From assembly GCF_000719555.1 (NCBI RefSeq), contig NZ_JOGX01000017.1:1-64000 (forward strand): DNA of 64,000 nucleotides, in the 5' to 3' direction. Position 1 is the stretch's first letter, and every line of letters starts with the position of its first letter. Both the position numbers and the translations under genes were made by a program. Positions 35,791 through 44,492 of this stretch are shown here, piece after piece. The notes beneath the pieces were generated by a model, which saw only the letters and a program-made list of their open reading frames with translations, ran no database searches and was not told the origin of the DNA. The DNA comes from Streptomyces sp. NRRL F-5727. GTDB taxonomy: Bacteria; Actinomycetota; Actinomycetes; Streptomycetales; Streptomycetaceae.

Positions 35791-37106
35791 GGTGTTCCAC
35801 CCTTCCACACCGGCGCCGGAAGCCCGAGGTGCGACCGGAGCGTCGTGCCCGTGTACTCCGTACGGAAGACCCCGCGCTCCTGGAGCAGCGGCACCACCCG
35901 GTCGACGAAGTCGTCCAGGCCGCCCGGGGTGAGGTGCGGGATCAGGATGAAGCCGTCGGCGGCGTCCGTCGCCACGTGCTCCGCCAGGGCGGCGGCGACC
36001 GACTCCGGGGTGCCGACGAAGGAGTGCCGGGCGGTGGCCTCGATGACCGTCTCCCGGAGCGAGAGCCCCTTGGCCTCGGACAGCGCCCGCCAGCGGGCCG
36101 CCACCGCGAACGGGTCGGCGATCCGCACCCGGCCCTGGACCAGCGTCGACTCCGGGTCCGGGTCGACGTCCGGGAGCGGCCCGTCCGGGTCGTGGGAGGA
36201 CAGGTCCCGGCCCCAGACCTGCTCCGCGGCGAGCAGGGCGTTCTGCGGGGAGATCTGCTGCCGGCTGACCAGCGCGGCCTTCTCCCGCGCCTCGGCCTCG
36301 GTGTCGCCGAGGACGTAGGTGACCCCCGGCATGATCTTCAGGTCCTCCGGCCGCCGCCCGTACCGGGCGAGCCGCCGCTTGACGTCGGCGTGGAAGGCCC
36401 GCCCGGCCTCCGGGGTGGAGTGCCGGGAGAAGACCACGTCGGCGGCGGAGGCGGCGAACTCCCGCCCCTCGTCCGAGTCGCCGGCCTGGATGACGACCGG
36501 ATGCCCCTGCGGGGGCCGCTCCACCGTGACCTCGCCCTCGATCCGGAAGTGCGTGCCCGCGTGCGCGAAGCGGCGCCGCTCGCCGCCCCCGGGCCAGGAG
36601 TCCCACAGCTCGCGGACGGTGGCGACCGCCTCGGCGGCCCGGGTGTACCGGTCGGCCCGGTCCAGGAAGCCGCCGCGCCGGAAGTTCTCGCCGGTGAAGG
36701 CGTCCGAGGAGGTGACCACGTTCCAGGCGGCCCGGCCGCCGCTGAGGTGGTCCAGGGAGGCGAGCCGGCGGGCCAGCTCGTAGGGCTCGTTGAAGGTGGC
36801 GCTGACCGTGGCGGCCAGGCCGAGCCGGTCGGTGACGGCGGCGAGCGCGTTGAGGACGGTGATCGACTCGGGGCGGCCGACCACGTCGAGGTCGTGGATG
36901 CGGCCGCCGTACTCGCGCAGCCGCAGCCCCTCGGCGAGGAAGAAGAAGTCGAAGAGCCCCCGCTCGGCGGTCCGCGCGAGGTGCTCGAAGGAGGAGAAGT
37001 CGATCTGCGAGCCGGAGCGCGGATCGGACCACACGGTGGTGGAGTTGACGCCGGGGAAGTGCGCGGCGAGGTGGATCTGCTTCCTGGCCGGCCGGGACTC
37101 GGTCAC
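35787..37106 (-). CDS. FMN-dependent monooxygenase, NtaA/SnaA/DszA family (LLM class)
   Basis: The 439-residue protein has the family hallmarks: KQIHLAAHFPGVNSTTVW at the N-terminus, FEHLARTAERGLFDFFFLAEG, then LDHLSGGRAAWNVVTS and QAGDSDEGREFAA. Members use reduced FMN and oxygen to cleave C-N or C-S bonds in chelators, sulfones or sulfonates. GTG 37106 overlaps the upstream monooxygenase stop (GTGA). No flavin reductase is in the operon, so reduced flavin must come from elsewhere. Because the operon also encodes amino-acid-type importers and faces a cysteine-type leader ORF, an organosulfur substrate is inferred. Confidence 0.9.
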   Translation of the reverse strand: MTESRPARKQIHLAAHFPGVNSTTVWSDPRSGSQIDFSSFEHLARTAERGLFDFFFLAEGLRLREYGGRIHDLDVVGRPESITVLNALAAVTDRLGLAATVSATFNEPYELARRLASLDHLSGGRAAWNVVTSSDAFTGENFRRGGFLDRADRYTRAAEAVATVRELWDSWPGGGERRRFAHAGTHFRIEGEVTVERPPQGHPVVIQAGDSDEGREFAASAADVVFSRHSTPEAGRAFHADVKRRLARYGRRPEDLKIMPGVTYVLGDTEAEAREKAALVSRQQISPQNALLAAEQVWGRDLSSHDPDGPLPDVDPDPESTLVQGRVRIADPFAVAARWRALSEAKGLSLRETVIEATARHSFVGTPESVAAALAEHVATDAADGFILIPHLTPGGLDDFVDRVVPLLQERGVFRTEYTGTTLRSHLGLPAPVWKGGTP

Positions 37107-38119
37107 GCGTCGGCTCCCTTCGGTGCGTACTGGCTGGCGGGCCGCGGCAGCCCGAGGCGGTCGCGGAGGGTGGTGCCCTCGTAGGCGGTACGGAACAGGC
37201 CCCGGTCCCGCAGCGCGCCGGCCGTCTCCGCGGCGAACCGGGGCAGGTCGCGCCCGGGGACGGCGGGCACGAGGTGGAGGCCGTCGACGGCGCCGCCGCC
37301 GTGCCAGTCGGCGGCCTGCCGGGCCAGCGCGGCCGGCCCGCCCGGGTGGGCGTCGAGGTCGGCGGTGACGGTCAGCAGCACCCGCAGCAGCCCCGGGTCG
37401 CGGCCGTGCGCCCGGGCGGACCGGTGGAGTTCGGCCCGGAGCGCGGCCGCCTCCTCGGGCGAGGAGGCCCGGATCAGCGCCACGTCGGCGTGGCGGGCGG
37501 CGGTCTCCCGGGCGGCGGGGCGGGTGGCGTCGACCACCACGACCGGGTTGCCCTGCGGCGGGCGGGGCACGATCGAGGGGCCCTTGACGGAGAAGGTGGC
37601 GCCCTCGAAGCCGACGTGGTGCAGCTTGCGGCGGTCGATGAAGCGGCCGGTGGCCACGTCCCGTATCTCCGCGTCGTCCTCCCAGCTGTCCCACAGCAGC
37701 CGGGACACCTCGGCGGTCTCGCTCGCCTCCTGCCAGAGCGCGGCGGTCGGCGGGGCCGGCCGGCGGCCGAAGAGCCGGGCCTCGGCCTCGCCGGGCGAGA
37801 CGGCGATCCGCCAGCCGGCCCGGCCCCGGCTCACCCAGTCGAGGGTGGCGACCGCGGCCTGGACGTGGAAGGGCTCGGTGTGGGTGGTGGTGACGGTCGG
37901 CACCAGGCCGACGGAGCGGGTCTCGGGCGCGATCCGGGCGAGCACGGCGAGCGCGTCGAGCCCCGGCCGGGCGAAGGAGTCGTCGTGGGTGAGGAAGTCG
38001 AGCCCGGCGTCCTCGGCGAGCCGGGCGAGCGCCACGGTGTCGGCGAGGGTCCGTGACCCCCCGTCGGGGGGCGCGGGGGCGAGCTCGGCGGCCAGATGGA
38101 GCGGTCGTACTCCGGTCAT
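37103..38119 (-). CDS. LLM class flavin-dependent monooxygenase
   Basis: The 338-residue TIM-barrel protein shows bacterial-luciferase-family features: LARLAEDAGLDFLTHDDSF, LVPTVTTTHTEPFHVQAAVATLDWVSRGRAGWRIAVSPG and PQGNPVVVVDATRPAARETAARHADVA. It is shorter than and clearly different from the next gene's product, so the operon supplies two distinct oxygenases. It lies 52 bp after the solute-binding protein gene and overlaps the second monooxygenase. Either FMN or F420 could be the cofactor; sequence alone does not settle this. Confidence 0.87.
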   Translation of the reverse strand: MTGVRPLHLAAELAPAPPDGGSRTLADTVALARLAEDAGLDFLTHDDSFARPGLDALAVLARIAPETRSVGLVPTVTTTHTEPFHVQAAVATLDWVSRGRAGWRIAVSPGEAEARLFGRRPAPPTAALWQEASETAEVSRLLWDSWEDDAEIRDVATGRFIDRRKLHHVGFEGATFSVKGPSIVPRPPQGNPVVVVDATRPAARETAARHADVALIRASSPEEAAALRAELHRSARAHGRDPGLLRVLLTVTADLDAHPGGPAALARQAADWHGGGAVDGLHLVPAVPGRDLPRFAAETAGALRDRGLFRTAYEGTTLRDRLGLPRPASQYAPKGADA

Positions 38120-38171
38120 GCGGGGTCCTCGATGCGGTGGTGGCGGTGGTGGTGGCGTCGGTGACGGGCGG

Positions 38172-39143
38172 TCAGCCGGCGGTCCGGGGCAGGCCCGGCG
38201 GGTTGATCTCGGACTTCTGCACGGCCTCGGAGGACAGCCCCCAGCGGTCCAGGACCTTCGCGTAGCTGCCGTTCGCGATGACGTGGTCGAGCGCGGCGGC
38301 GTACGCCTCGACGAGGCCGCTGCCCTTCTTCGTGGTGGCGGCGATCTTGCCCTGGAGCCCGGCGCCCGCCCCGGAGAACGTCCCGGCCACCTCGGTCTGC
38401 CCGGCGGCGGCCACATGGTGGGCGACGGACGGGTTGGGGCCCAGATAGCCGTCGATGCGGCCGGACTGGAGGGCGAGGTAGTAGTCGGTGGGGTTCTGGA
38501 AGTACACGATGTCGACGCCCGCCCGGCCGGCCTGCTCGTTCTCCTTCGACCAGTCGACGAGGATCTTCTCCTGGTTGGTGCCGGAGCCGACCGCGATCTT
38601 CTTCCCCGCCACGTCCGCCGGGCCCTTCACGGTCCAGCCGGAGCCCTTCTTCGCCTCGAAGGCGAGGTCGTCACGGCGGTAGGTGGCGAAGTCGTACTTG
38701 TCCTTGCGCTCCTCGGTCACCGTGACGTTGGAGAAGACGGCGTCGAACTTGCCGCTGTCGAGGCCGACGAAGAGGTTCTCCCAGGAGACCGCCTGGAAGT
38801 CCGGCTTCAGCCCGAGGGTGTCGGCGACCAGGGTGGCGAGGTCGGTCTCGACACCGATGAGGGTCTTGTCGTCGGTGGCGTAGAAGTTGAGCGGCGGCTG
38901 CCCGCCGGCGCTCACCCCGATGACGAGGGTGCCTCTCGCCCGGACGGCCTCGGGCACCTTGGCGGCGGCGGCGTCGGCCTTGCCGGTGCGGATCCGGTTC
39001 TGGTCCGGGCCGAGGTTCACGCCCCGGCCCTGCTTCCCCTCCGGCTTGATCTCGGTGGCGGGGTCGCCGGTGCCGCAGGCGGTGAGGGCCCCGAGGGCGG
39101 TGAGCGCGACGACGGCGGCGAGCAGGTGACGGCGGGTACGCAT
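38172..39143 (-). CDS. ABC transporter solute-binding lipoprotein, polar amino acid type
   Basis: The 323-residue product has a lipoprotein signal with lipobox LTACG. The mature protein is a type II binding protein: RGTLVIGVSAGGQPPLNFYATDDKTLIGVETDLATLVADTLGL, then FDAVFSNVTVTEERKDKYDFATY, GKKIAVGSGTNQEKIL and a final DHVIANGSYAKVLDRWGL. These mark amino-acid or opine-type ligands, including cystine in other systems. The ATG follows AAGGAG. It sits between the ATPase and monooxygenase genes of the operon. Confidence 0.9.
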   Translation of the reverse strand: MRTRRHLLAAVVALTALGALTACGTGDPATEIKPEGKQGRGVNLGPDQNRIRTGKADAAAAKVPEAVRARGTLVIGVSAGGQPPLNFYATDDKTLIGVETDLATLVADTLGLKPDFQAVSWENLFVGLDSGKFDAVFSNVTVTEERKDKYDFATYRRDDLAFEAKKGSGWTVKGPADVAGKKIAVGSGTNQEKILVDWSKENEQAGRAGVDIVYFQNPTDYYLALQSGRIDGYLGPNPSVAHHVAAAGQTEVAGTFSGAGAGLQGKIAATTKKGSGLVEAYAAALDHVIANGSYAKVLDRWGLSSEAVQKSEINPPGLPRTAG

Positions 39144-39174
39144 GACGGACTCCTTGGGTGCTGGGGGGAAAGGG

Positions 39175-39963
39175 TCAGAGGACCTTGGAGAGGAAGGCGC
39201 GGGTGCGCTCGTGCGCGGGGTTGTCGAGGACCTCGGCGGGGGTGCCCCGCTCGACGATCCGGCCCTCGTCCATGAAGACGACGGTGTCGGCGACCTCGCG
39301 GGCGAAGCCGATCTCATGGGTGACGACGATCATGGTGGTGCCGGCGGCGGCGAGGTCCCGGATGACGTCGAGGACCTCCCCGACCAGCTCGGGGTCGAGC
39401 GCCGAGGTCGGCTCGTCGAAGAGGAGCAGGCCCGGTTCGAGGGCGAGCGCGCGGGCGATGGCGACCCGCTGCTGCTGCCCGCCGGAGAGCTGCCGGGGGT
39501 ACGCCTCCGCCTTGTCGGCGAGCCCGACCCGGGCGAGCAGCTTCCGGGCCGCCTCCTCGGCCGCCCGGCGGGGGCGGCCGAGCGCGGAGACCGGCGCCTC
39601 GGTGATGTTCTCCAGCACGGTGAGGTGCGGGAAGAGGTGGAAGTTCTGGAAGACGAAGCCGATGGCGGTGCGCTGCCGCAGGATCTCCCGCTCGCGCAGC
39701 TCGTACAGCCTGTTCCCGGAGCGGCGGTAGCCGACGAGGACGCCGTCGACGCTGACCGAGCCGCCGTCCACCTTCTCCAGGTGGTTGATGGTGCGCAGCA
39801 GCGTGGACTTGCCCGAGCCGGACGGACCGAGGACGACGGCGACCTCGCCGTGGGCGACGTCGAGGTCGACGCCGCGCAGGACCTCGGTGGTGCCGAAGCT
39901 CTTGCGGACGCCGCGGAGTTCGACCTTGGGGGCGGCGGCGGGCGGGGCGGTGCGGGTGCTCAT
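39175..39963 (-). CDS. ABC importer ATPase, polar amino acid type (GlnQ-like)
   Basis: The 262-residue ATPase has Walker A GPSGSGKST, Q-loop VFQNFHLFPHLTVLEN, signature LSGGQQQRVAIARAL, Walker B LLLFDEPTSALDPE and switch His in VVTHEIGFAREVAD. The sequence is typical of amino-acid importers. It is the only ATPase in a locus with two permease genes, so it probably energises both. Start ATG 39963 overlaps the stop of permease 1 (ATGA). Confidence 0.94.
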   Translation of the reverse strand: MSTRTAPPAAAPKVELRGVRKSFGTTEVLRGVDLDVAHGEVAVVLGPSGSGKSTLLRTINHLEKVDGGSVSVDGVLVGYRRSGNRLYELREREILRQRTAIGFVFQNFHLFPHLTVLENITEAPVSALGRPRRAAEEAARKLLARVGLADKAEAYPRQLSGGQQQRVAIARALALEPGLLLFDEPTSALDPELVGEVLDVIRDLAAAGTTMIVVTHEIGFAREVADTVVFMDEGRIVERGTPAEVLDNPAHERTRAFLSKVL

Positions 39964-40847
39964 CGGGTGCTCCCCTTGGCGTAGTGGCGTTCGACGTAGT
40001 GCTGGACGACGGAGAGCGCGGTGGTCAGCAGCACGTACCAGACGGTGGCGACCATCAGCAGGGGCACCACCCGGCCGGTGCGGCCATAGACGACCTGGAC
40101 CTGGTAGAAGAGCTCGCCGATGGCCATGACGGAGACGATCGAGGTGCCCTTGAAGAGCGAGACGATCTCGTTGGCGGCGTTGGGCAGGATGGACCGCATG
40201 GCCTGCGGCAGCACGATCCGGCGCAGCCGGCGCAGCCGCGGGATGCCCAGGGAGGCGGCGGCCTCCAGCTGTCCCGGGTCGACGGCGAGGATCCCGCCGC
40301 GGACGATCTCGGCGGCGTAGGCGGCCTGGTGGAGGGCGAGGCCGAGGACGGCCGCGCTCATGGCGCCGACCAGGCCCACGGTGTCGAAGGAGTAGAAGCC
40401 GGGCCCGAACGGGATGCCGATGCTCAGCTCCTCGTACAGGTAGGCGAGGTTGAACCAGAAGAGGAGCTGGACGATGAGCGGGATGGAGCGGAAGGCCCAG
40501 ACGTAGCCGAAGGCGACGGCCCGCAGGAAGGGGCTGTCCGAGAGGCGCATGAAGGCGAGCACCACGCCGAGGGCGAAGCCGAGCACGGTGCCGTGGAAGG
40601 TCAGCTGGAGGGTGACCCAGACGGCGCGGAGGATCGCGTCGGTGGCGAAGTACCGGGCGAAGACGTCCCATTCCCAGCCGGGGTTGGTGACGAGGCCGTG
40701 GCCGAACTGGACGAGCACGACGGCGGTGGCGGCGACGGCGGCCCAGCGCCAGGGGCGGCGGACGGGGACGACGGTCAGGGCGGTGCCGTCGTCGCCGGGC
40801 GGAGGGGGCGCGGTCTTCTCGACCGGTGGGTCACTGGTGAGGGCCAT
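39960..40847 (-). CDS. ABC importer permease 1, polar amino acid (HisM/ArtQ) type
   Basis: The 295-residue protein has a Pro-rich cytoplasmic N-terminus, a first span (RWAAVAATAVVLVQFGHGLV), and the His/Glu/Gln-type permease core: AFRSIPLIVQLLFWFNLAYLY and the EAA loop EAAASLGIPRLRRLRRIVLPQAMRSILPN. It is similar to permease 2 (42699-43574), so the two may pair as a heterodimer. Its start lies 17 bases inside the FAD protein gene, which implies coupled translation. Confidence 0.92.
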   Translation of the reverse strand: MALTSDPPVEKTAPPPPGDDGTALTVVPVRRPWRWAAVAATAVVLVQFGHGLVTNPGWEWDVFARYFATDAILRAVWVTLQLTFHGTVLGFALGVVLAFMRLSDSPFLRAVAFGYVWAFRSIPLIVQLLFWFNLAYLYEELSIGIPFGPGFYSFDTVGLVGAMSAAVLGLALHQAAYAAEIVRGGILAVDPGQLEAAASLGIPRLRRLRRIVLPQAMRSILPNAANEIVSLFKGTSIVSVMAIGELFYQVQVVYGRTGRVVPLLMVATVWYVLLTTALSVVQHYVERHYAKGSTR

Positions 40848-42702
40848 GGTGTTCCTCGGTCCTTCGCTGGGGGGCGGGTACGGGCACGAGCGTGCGGGCG
40901 GGGGCGGCCGGGCGGCGGGCGTGGTCCCGCAGGAAAGCGAGCGCGGCGCGGGCGGCGGCGTCGTTCTGCGCGAAGGCGAGCCCGCCGGTCCTGGGCCGGG
41001 TGAAGCCGCCGCCGGCGCGGGCGGTGGTGTGCGGGCCGAGGGCGATCCGGCGCGGGTGCGGGCGGCCGTCCCGCTGGAGGATCCGCCCGTCGGCGGGGTC
41101 GACGGCGAGCAGCCCGCCGGGGGTGGCGCGGGCGCCGTCCTCGTACAGGCCGCGCAGCAGCGGGCTGGCGGTGCCGGTGACGGTGGGGGCGGGCAGCCGG
41201 GCCTCGACGAGGGCGCGGGCCTCGGTGACCGCGCCGGGCACGGCGGGCGAGGAGGCCCGGAAGACGCCGTGCCGTTCGTCGGCCTCGACGGTGAGGCGCG
41301 GGCCGAGGAAGCGGACGGTGCCGGCCTCGGAGAGGGCGAGCAGCCGGCGCAGCCGGGGGCCGGGCGGGCCGGAGGCGAGGTAGCTGAAGAAGCCGTGCCA
41401 CCAGCCGTCGGTGTCGATCCGGTCGCCGAGCCGCACGAGCTGCCCGTAGACGGAGAGGACGGCGGCGAAGACGGCGGCGTCGGGGCTGTGGGCGGGGTCG
41501 TGGCGGCGCCGCAGGTCGGCGGTGACGTAGTCGCGCAGCACGTCCTGGAGGGCGTCGGCGTCGGGGACGCGGAGGCCGTCGAGGGGGTGGTCGAGGGCGT
41601 CGGGGTCGAAGCGGTCGGCCGGGTCGGGGACGGCGGCGGCGACGAGTCCGGCGAGGTCGTGGGCGCCCGGTCCGCCGGGCGCGGCGGCGGCCCAGGCGGC
41701 GGCGAAGCCGGCCCAGTCACCGGTGGTGCGTTCGGGGTGGGCGGTGAAGAGGCGGTGGTAGTGGGCCCAGCCGAGCTCGTGGGAGACGTGCGGCCACACG
41801 TCGCGCCGGAAGTCGAGCGGCCCGTCCCGGCCGAGCAGGGCGGCGACCCGGTCGGGGCCGAAGAAGCGGGGCAGCGGGGGCCGTTCGCCGTCGAGGGCGT
41901 AGCCGAGCTTGGAGTGGTACGGGACGCCCCGGCGGGAGCCGACGTACAGCACCGGCTCCTTCCCGGAGGGCACGTAGACGGGCGCGTCCGCGGTCCCCTC
42001 GTAGCGGCCGCCGCGGCCCTCGGTGAGCAGCACCATCAGGTCGACGAAGGCGAGGCCGAAGCCCCGGACGAGGACGGGCTCGCCGGCCGGGAGGGCGGAC
42101 AGGTCGAGGTCGGCGGTGTGGCCGGGCGGCACGTGGACGAGGCCGTGGCGCTCGGCGAAGCCGGCCAGTTCCCGCTGTTCGGCGTCGGGTTCGGCGTCGA
42201 GGTGGCCGAGGGTGAGGACGACGAGGTCGGCGGGGAGCGGGGCGGCGCGGTCGGCGAGCCACACCCGCTGCCGGCCCTCCCGGGGGCCGTCCACCCGCAG
42301 GGCGGTGGTGCGGTGTTCGTGGAGGGTGACGGTGGCGGGCAGCGCGTCCCTGGCCCGTTCGTACGCCCAGCGCAGATAGGCGCCCTGCTCGGGGCGGGGG
42401 GCGAAGCGGCGGCCGTCCGTGCCGGACCACGCGGCGAGGGTGGGCCCGGGGCGGACCGGTCCTTCGAGGCGCACGGTGTCGTCGGTGAAGACGGTGACGT
42501 CCTCGGCCATCGAGTTCATCCAGAGCAGCGGGGACTGGGCGGTGCGCCAGATCCGGCCGGGGCCGGGCGGGTACGGGTCGACCAGGTGGAGGTCGAGCGG
42601 CCGGTCGCCGTACAGCTCGGGCAGGGCGGCGGCGAGCCGCTCCAGGAAGCCGGTGCCGCGCGGTCCGGCGCCGACGATCACCAGCGAGGCGGTGCCGCTC
42701 AT
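40831..42702 (-). CDS. FAD/NAD(P)-binding protein (NAD_binding_9 type)
   Basis: The 623-residue protein begins with a Rossmann motif (LVIVGAGPRGTGFLERLA) and continues with LVDPYPPGPGRIWRTAQSPLLWMNSMAEDVTVF, characteristic of the FAD-NAD(P)-binding family seen in MSMEG- and HI-type hypothetical proteins. Other sites are LTLGHLDAEP and FGLAFVDLMVLLTEGRGG, and a C-terminal part near GGLAFAQNDAAARAAL. It probably oxidises or hydroxylates a small molecule. It sits between the two permease genes and overlaps both (4 and 17 bases), so its product works with import. Substrate unknown. It could also feed reduced flavin to the monooxygenases; that is speculation. Confidence 0.85.
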   Translation of the reverse strand: MSGTASLVIVGAGPRGTGFLERLAAALPELYGDRPLDLHLVDPYPPGPGRIWRTAQSPLLWMNSMAEDVTVFTDDTVRLEGPVRPGPTLAAWSGTDGRRFAPRPEQGAYLRWAYERARDALPATVTLHEHRTTALRVDGPREGRQRVWLADRAAPLPADLVVLTLGHLDAEPDAEQRELAGFAERHGLVHVPPGHTADLDLSALPAGEPVLVRGFGLAFVDLMVLLTEGRGGRYEGTADAPVYVPSGKEPVLYVGSRRGVPYHSKLGYALDGERPPLPRFFGPDRVAALLGRDGPLDFRRDVWPHVSHELGWAHYHRLFTAHPERTTGDWAGFAAAWAAAAPGGPGAHDLAGLVAAAVPDPADRFDPDALDHPLDGLRVPDADALQDVLRDYVTADLRRRHDPAHSPDAAVFAAVLSVYGQLVRLGDRIDTDGWWHGFFSYLASGPPGPRLRRLLALSEAGTVRFLGPRLTVEADERHGVFRASSPAVPGAVTEARALVEARLPAPTVTGTASPLLRGLYEDGARATPGGLLAVDPADGRILQRDGRPHPRRIALGPHTTARAGGGFTRPRTGGLAFAQNDAAARAALAFLRDHARRPAAPARTLVPVPAPQRRTEEHHGPHQ

Positions 42703-43574
42703 CGGCCGGTCCCGGTGCCGCGCGCGTACCGCTTCTCCACGTAGTGCTGGCCGACGCCGAGGACGGAGGTGACGGCGACGTACCAGAGGGTGGCGACCAG
42801 GAGGAGCGGGATGACCTCGTAGGTGCGGTGGTAGACGAGCTGGGTGGAGTAGAGCAGGTCCTGCACGGCGATGACGGAGACGATCGAGGTGCCCTTGAGG
42901 GTGCCGATGAGCATGTTCCCGGCGGGCGGGACGATGGCGCGCATGGCCTGCGGGAGCACGATCCGGGTGAAGCGCCGGCGGCGGCCGAGGCCGAGCGCCT
43001 GGGCGGCCTCGATCTGGCCGCGGTCGACGGAGAGGATGCCGCCGCGCACCACTTCGGCGGCGTAGGCGGCCTCGTGGAGGGTGAGGCCGAGGACGGCGAC
43101 GGCGACCGGGCCGAGGAGGTCGACGGTGGAGACGCCGAGGATCCTCGGGTAGAGCATCCCGATGTTGAACCAGAAGAGCAGCTGGACCAGGATCGGGGTG
43201 GAGCGGAAGAACCAGACGTAGCCCCAGGCGACCGCGCGCAGCACCGGGTTGGCGGAGAGCCGCAGGGCGGCCAGCAGGGTGCCGAGGGCGAAGCCGAGGA
43301 CCATGACGGCGGCGGTCAGCCACAGGGTGAGGCCGAGGCCGCGCAGCACGGACGCCGAGGTGAAGTAGCGGGCGACGACGTCCCATTGGAAGGCGTCGTT
43401 GCGGACGACCGAGACGAGGCCGAGGCCGAGCAGGACGAGGACGACGGCGGCGGCGGTCCACTGGCCGGTCCTGCGGGCGGGGACGACGACCGGGGCGGCC
43501 GGATCGGTCTTCGCCGGGGCGGCGGCCGGTTTCGGGCCGGGGGCTTCGAGGGTGTCGAGGGGTACGGAAGACAT
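42699..43574 (-). CDS. ABC importer permease 2, polar amino acid type
   Basis: The 291-residue protein is first in the operon. It has the same organisation as permease 1: a cytoplasmic N-terminus rich in Pro/Ala, a first span (WTAAAVVLVLLGLGLVSVV), FFRSTPILVQLLFWFNIGMLY and the EAA loop EAAQALGLGRRRRFTRIVLPQAM. The end (LGVGQHYVEKRYARG) parallels permease 1 (LSVVQHYVERHYAKG). Start ATG 43574 has GGAGCC upstream; the frame is open to 43634. Confidence 0.92.
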   Translation of the reverse strand: MSSVPLDTLEAPGPKPAAAPAKTDPAAPVVVPARRTGQWTAAAVVLVLLGLGLVSVVRNDAFQWDVVARYFTSASVLRGLGLTLWLTAAVMVLGFALGTLLAALRLSANPVLRAVAWGYVWFFRSTPILVQLLFWFNIGMLYPRILGVSTVDLLGPVAVAVLGLTLHEAAYAAEVVRGGILSVDRGQIEAAQALGLGRRRRFTRIVLPQAMRAIVPPAGNMLIGTLKGTSIVSVIAVQDLLYSTQLVYHRTYEVIPLLLVATLWYVAVTSVLGVGQHYVEKRYARGTGTGR

Positions 43575-43683
43575 GCGAAGGCTCCGTGACTGCCAGAGGC
43601 GGCGGGTCGTTCGGGAGTGCGCCTTCACACGCACGGCGATGGAGAACGCGGGCCGGGCCCCTCAGCCCGGTGTCCGCCCTGTG

Positions 43684-43714
43684 AGGCTACGGGGCGATGG
43701 CGCGCGGCTGTCAA
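43684..43714 (-). promoter_or_regulatory. Promoter of the monooxygenase/ABC operon
   Basis: On the minus strand, TTGACA (43714-43709) is followed after 19 bp by TAGCCT (43689-43684). It would give a leader of about 100 nt before ATG 43574, containing a CCGGGC/GCCCGG hairpin. Spacing is 1-2 bp longer than ideal. Confidence 0.5.
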
Positions 43715-43762
43715 GTCCGTCCGCGATGCGGGCGGTTGAGTGAGGCGTACGTCTCCTACCGG

Positions 43763-43791
43763 TTGACTGGGGAACGGATGCCTGTTCCACT
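43763..43791 (+). promoter_or_regulatory. Leaderless promoter of the Cys-type leader ORF
   Basis: TTGACT (43763-43768), 17 bp, then TCCACT (43786-43791), with the ATG 6 bases later. An inverted repeat GGAAC-N8-GTTCC (43771-43788) lies between the boxes and may bind a regulator. Confidence 0.55.
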
Positions 43792-43797
43792 GAGGCC

Positions 43798-43866
43798 ATG
43801 CATCCGCAGCAGCTCGTCACGCGCTCCCACATCGACCTCGGTCGTGTGTGGTCCTCTTCCTGTTGA
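43798..43866 (+). CDS. 22-residue leader peptide ending in Cys (sulfur-type leader ORF)
   Basis: This small ORF is below normal gene-calling size. It reads MHPQQLVT, then RSHIDLGRV, and ends WSSSC directly before TGA. The R-[ST]-H-[IV]-D-L-x-R-V core with terminal Cys is the hallmark of a family of putative leader peptides found upstream of sulfur-assimilation and transport genes in Streptomyces, as I recall them. Related polycysteine leader ORFs act as cysteine-responsive attenuators in mycobacteria. The ATG is 6 bases from a -10 box, so it should be leaderless. Weak hairpins follow at 43887-43902 and 43908-43927, before the GNAT start. Slow translation of the final Cys codon when cysteine is scarce could control downstream expression. 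Confidence 0.8.
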   Translation: MHPQQLVTRSHIDLGRVWSSSC

Positions 43867-43994
43867 GCCGTCCCGCTGCGTTTCCCCAGGTCGTCGTACC
43901 TGTCCTCCGGCGCTTTCGCTGACGCCGTCCCCCGCGCCTTCACGCACCCCTCCCCTCGCCCCGCCCTGTCTCTCCTCCCGCCCGAGGCCGACGC

Positions 43995-44492
43995 ATGTCC
44001 TTTCCGCCCGGTCGGGTGTCCGCGCTCTCGCTGCGCGCGACGACGCCCGACGATCCGCTGGCGCGCCCGCTCCTCGACGAGCTGGCGCACGAGTACCTGA
44101 CCCGCTACGGCGACTCCTCCGACCTGACCCGTTTCCCGGCCGGGGAGTTCGCCCCGCCGCACGGCACGTTCCTGCTCCTCCTCGACGGGGACGCGGCCGT
44201 CGCCGGCGGCGCGTACCGCCGCCACGGCCCCGGCACCGCCGAACTGAAACGGATCTGGACCCACTCGGCGCACCGCCGGCGCGGGCTGGCCCGCCGGGTG
44301 CTCGCCGCGCTCGAAGCCGACGCCGCCGCCCGCGGCTACACCCGCGTGTACCTCACCACCGGTCCGCGCCAGCCGGAGGCCAGGGGCCTCTACCTGGCGA
44401 CCGGCTACCGTCCGCTCTTCGACGTCACCGCCGATCCCGAGTCGATCGGTCCGCTGCCGTTCGAGAAACACCTGGAGACCCCGGAGTCATGA
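43995..44492 (+). CDS. GNAT N-acetyltransferase
   Basis: The 165-residue single-domain acetyltransferase has ELKRIWTHSAHRRRGLARRVLAALEADAAARG (motif A with RRxGLA) and LTTGPRQPEARGLYLATGYRP (motif B). It follows the Cys leader ORF by 128 bp and overlaps the solute-binding protein gene (ATGA). In other bacteria N-acetyltransferases are coupled to cystine or S-alkyl-cysteine import and protect or tag the imported thiol amino acid; this is offered here as inference. A weak ribosome site (GAGG) precedes ATG 43995. Confidence 0.88.
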   Translation: MSFPPGRVSALSLRATTPDDPLARPLLDELAHEYLTRYGDSSDLTRFPAGEFAPPHGTFLLLLDGDAAVAGGAYRRHGPGTAELKRIWTHSAHRRRGLARRVLAALEADAAARGYTRVYLTTGPRQPEARGLYLATGYRPLFDVTADPESIGPLPFEKHLETPES

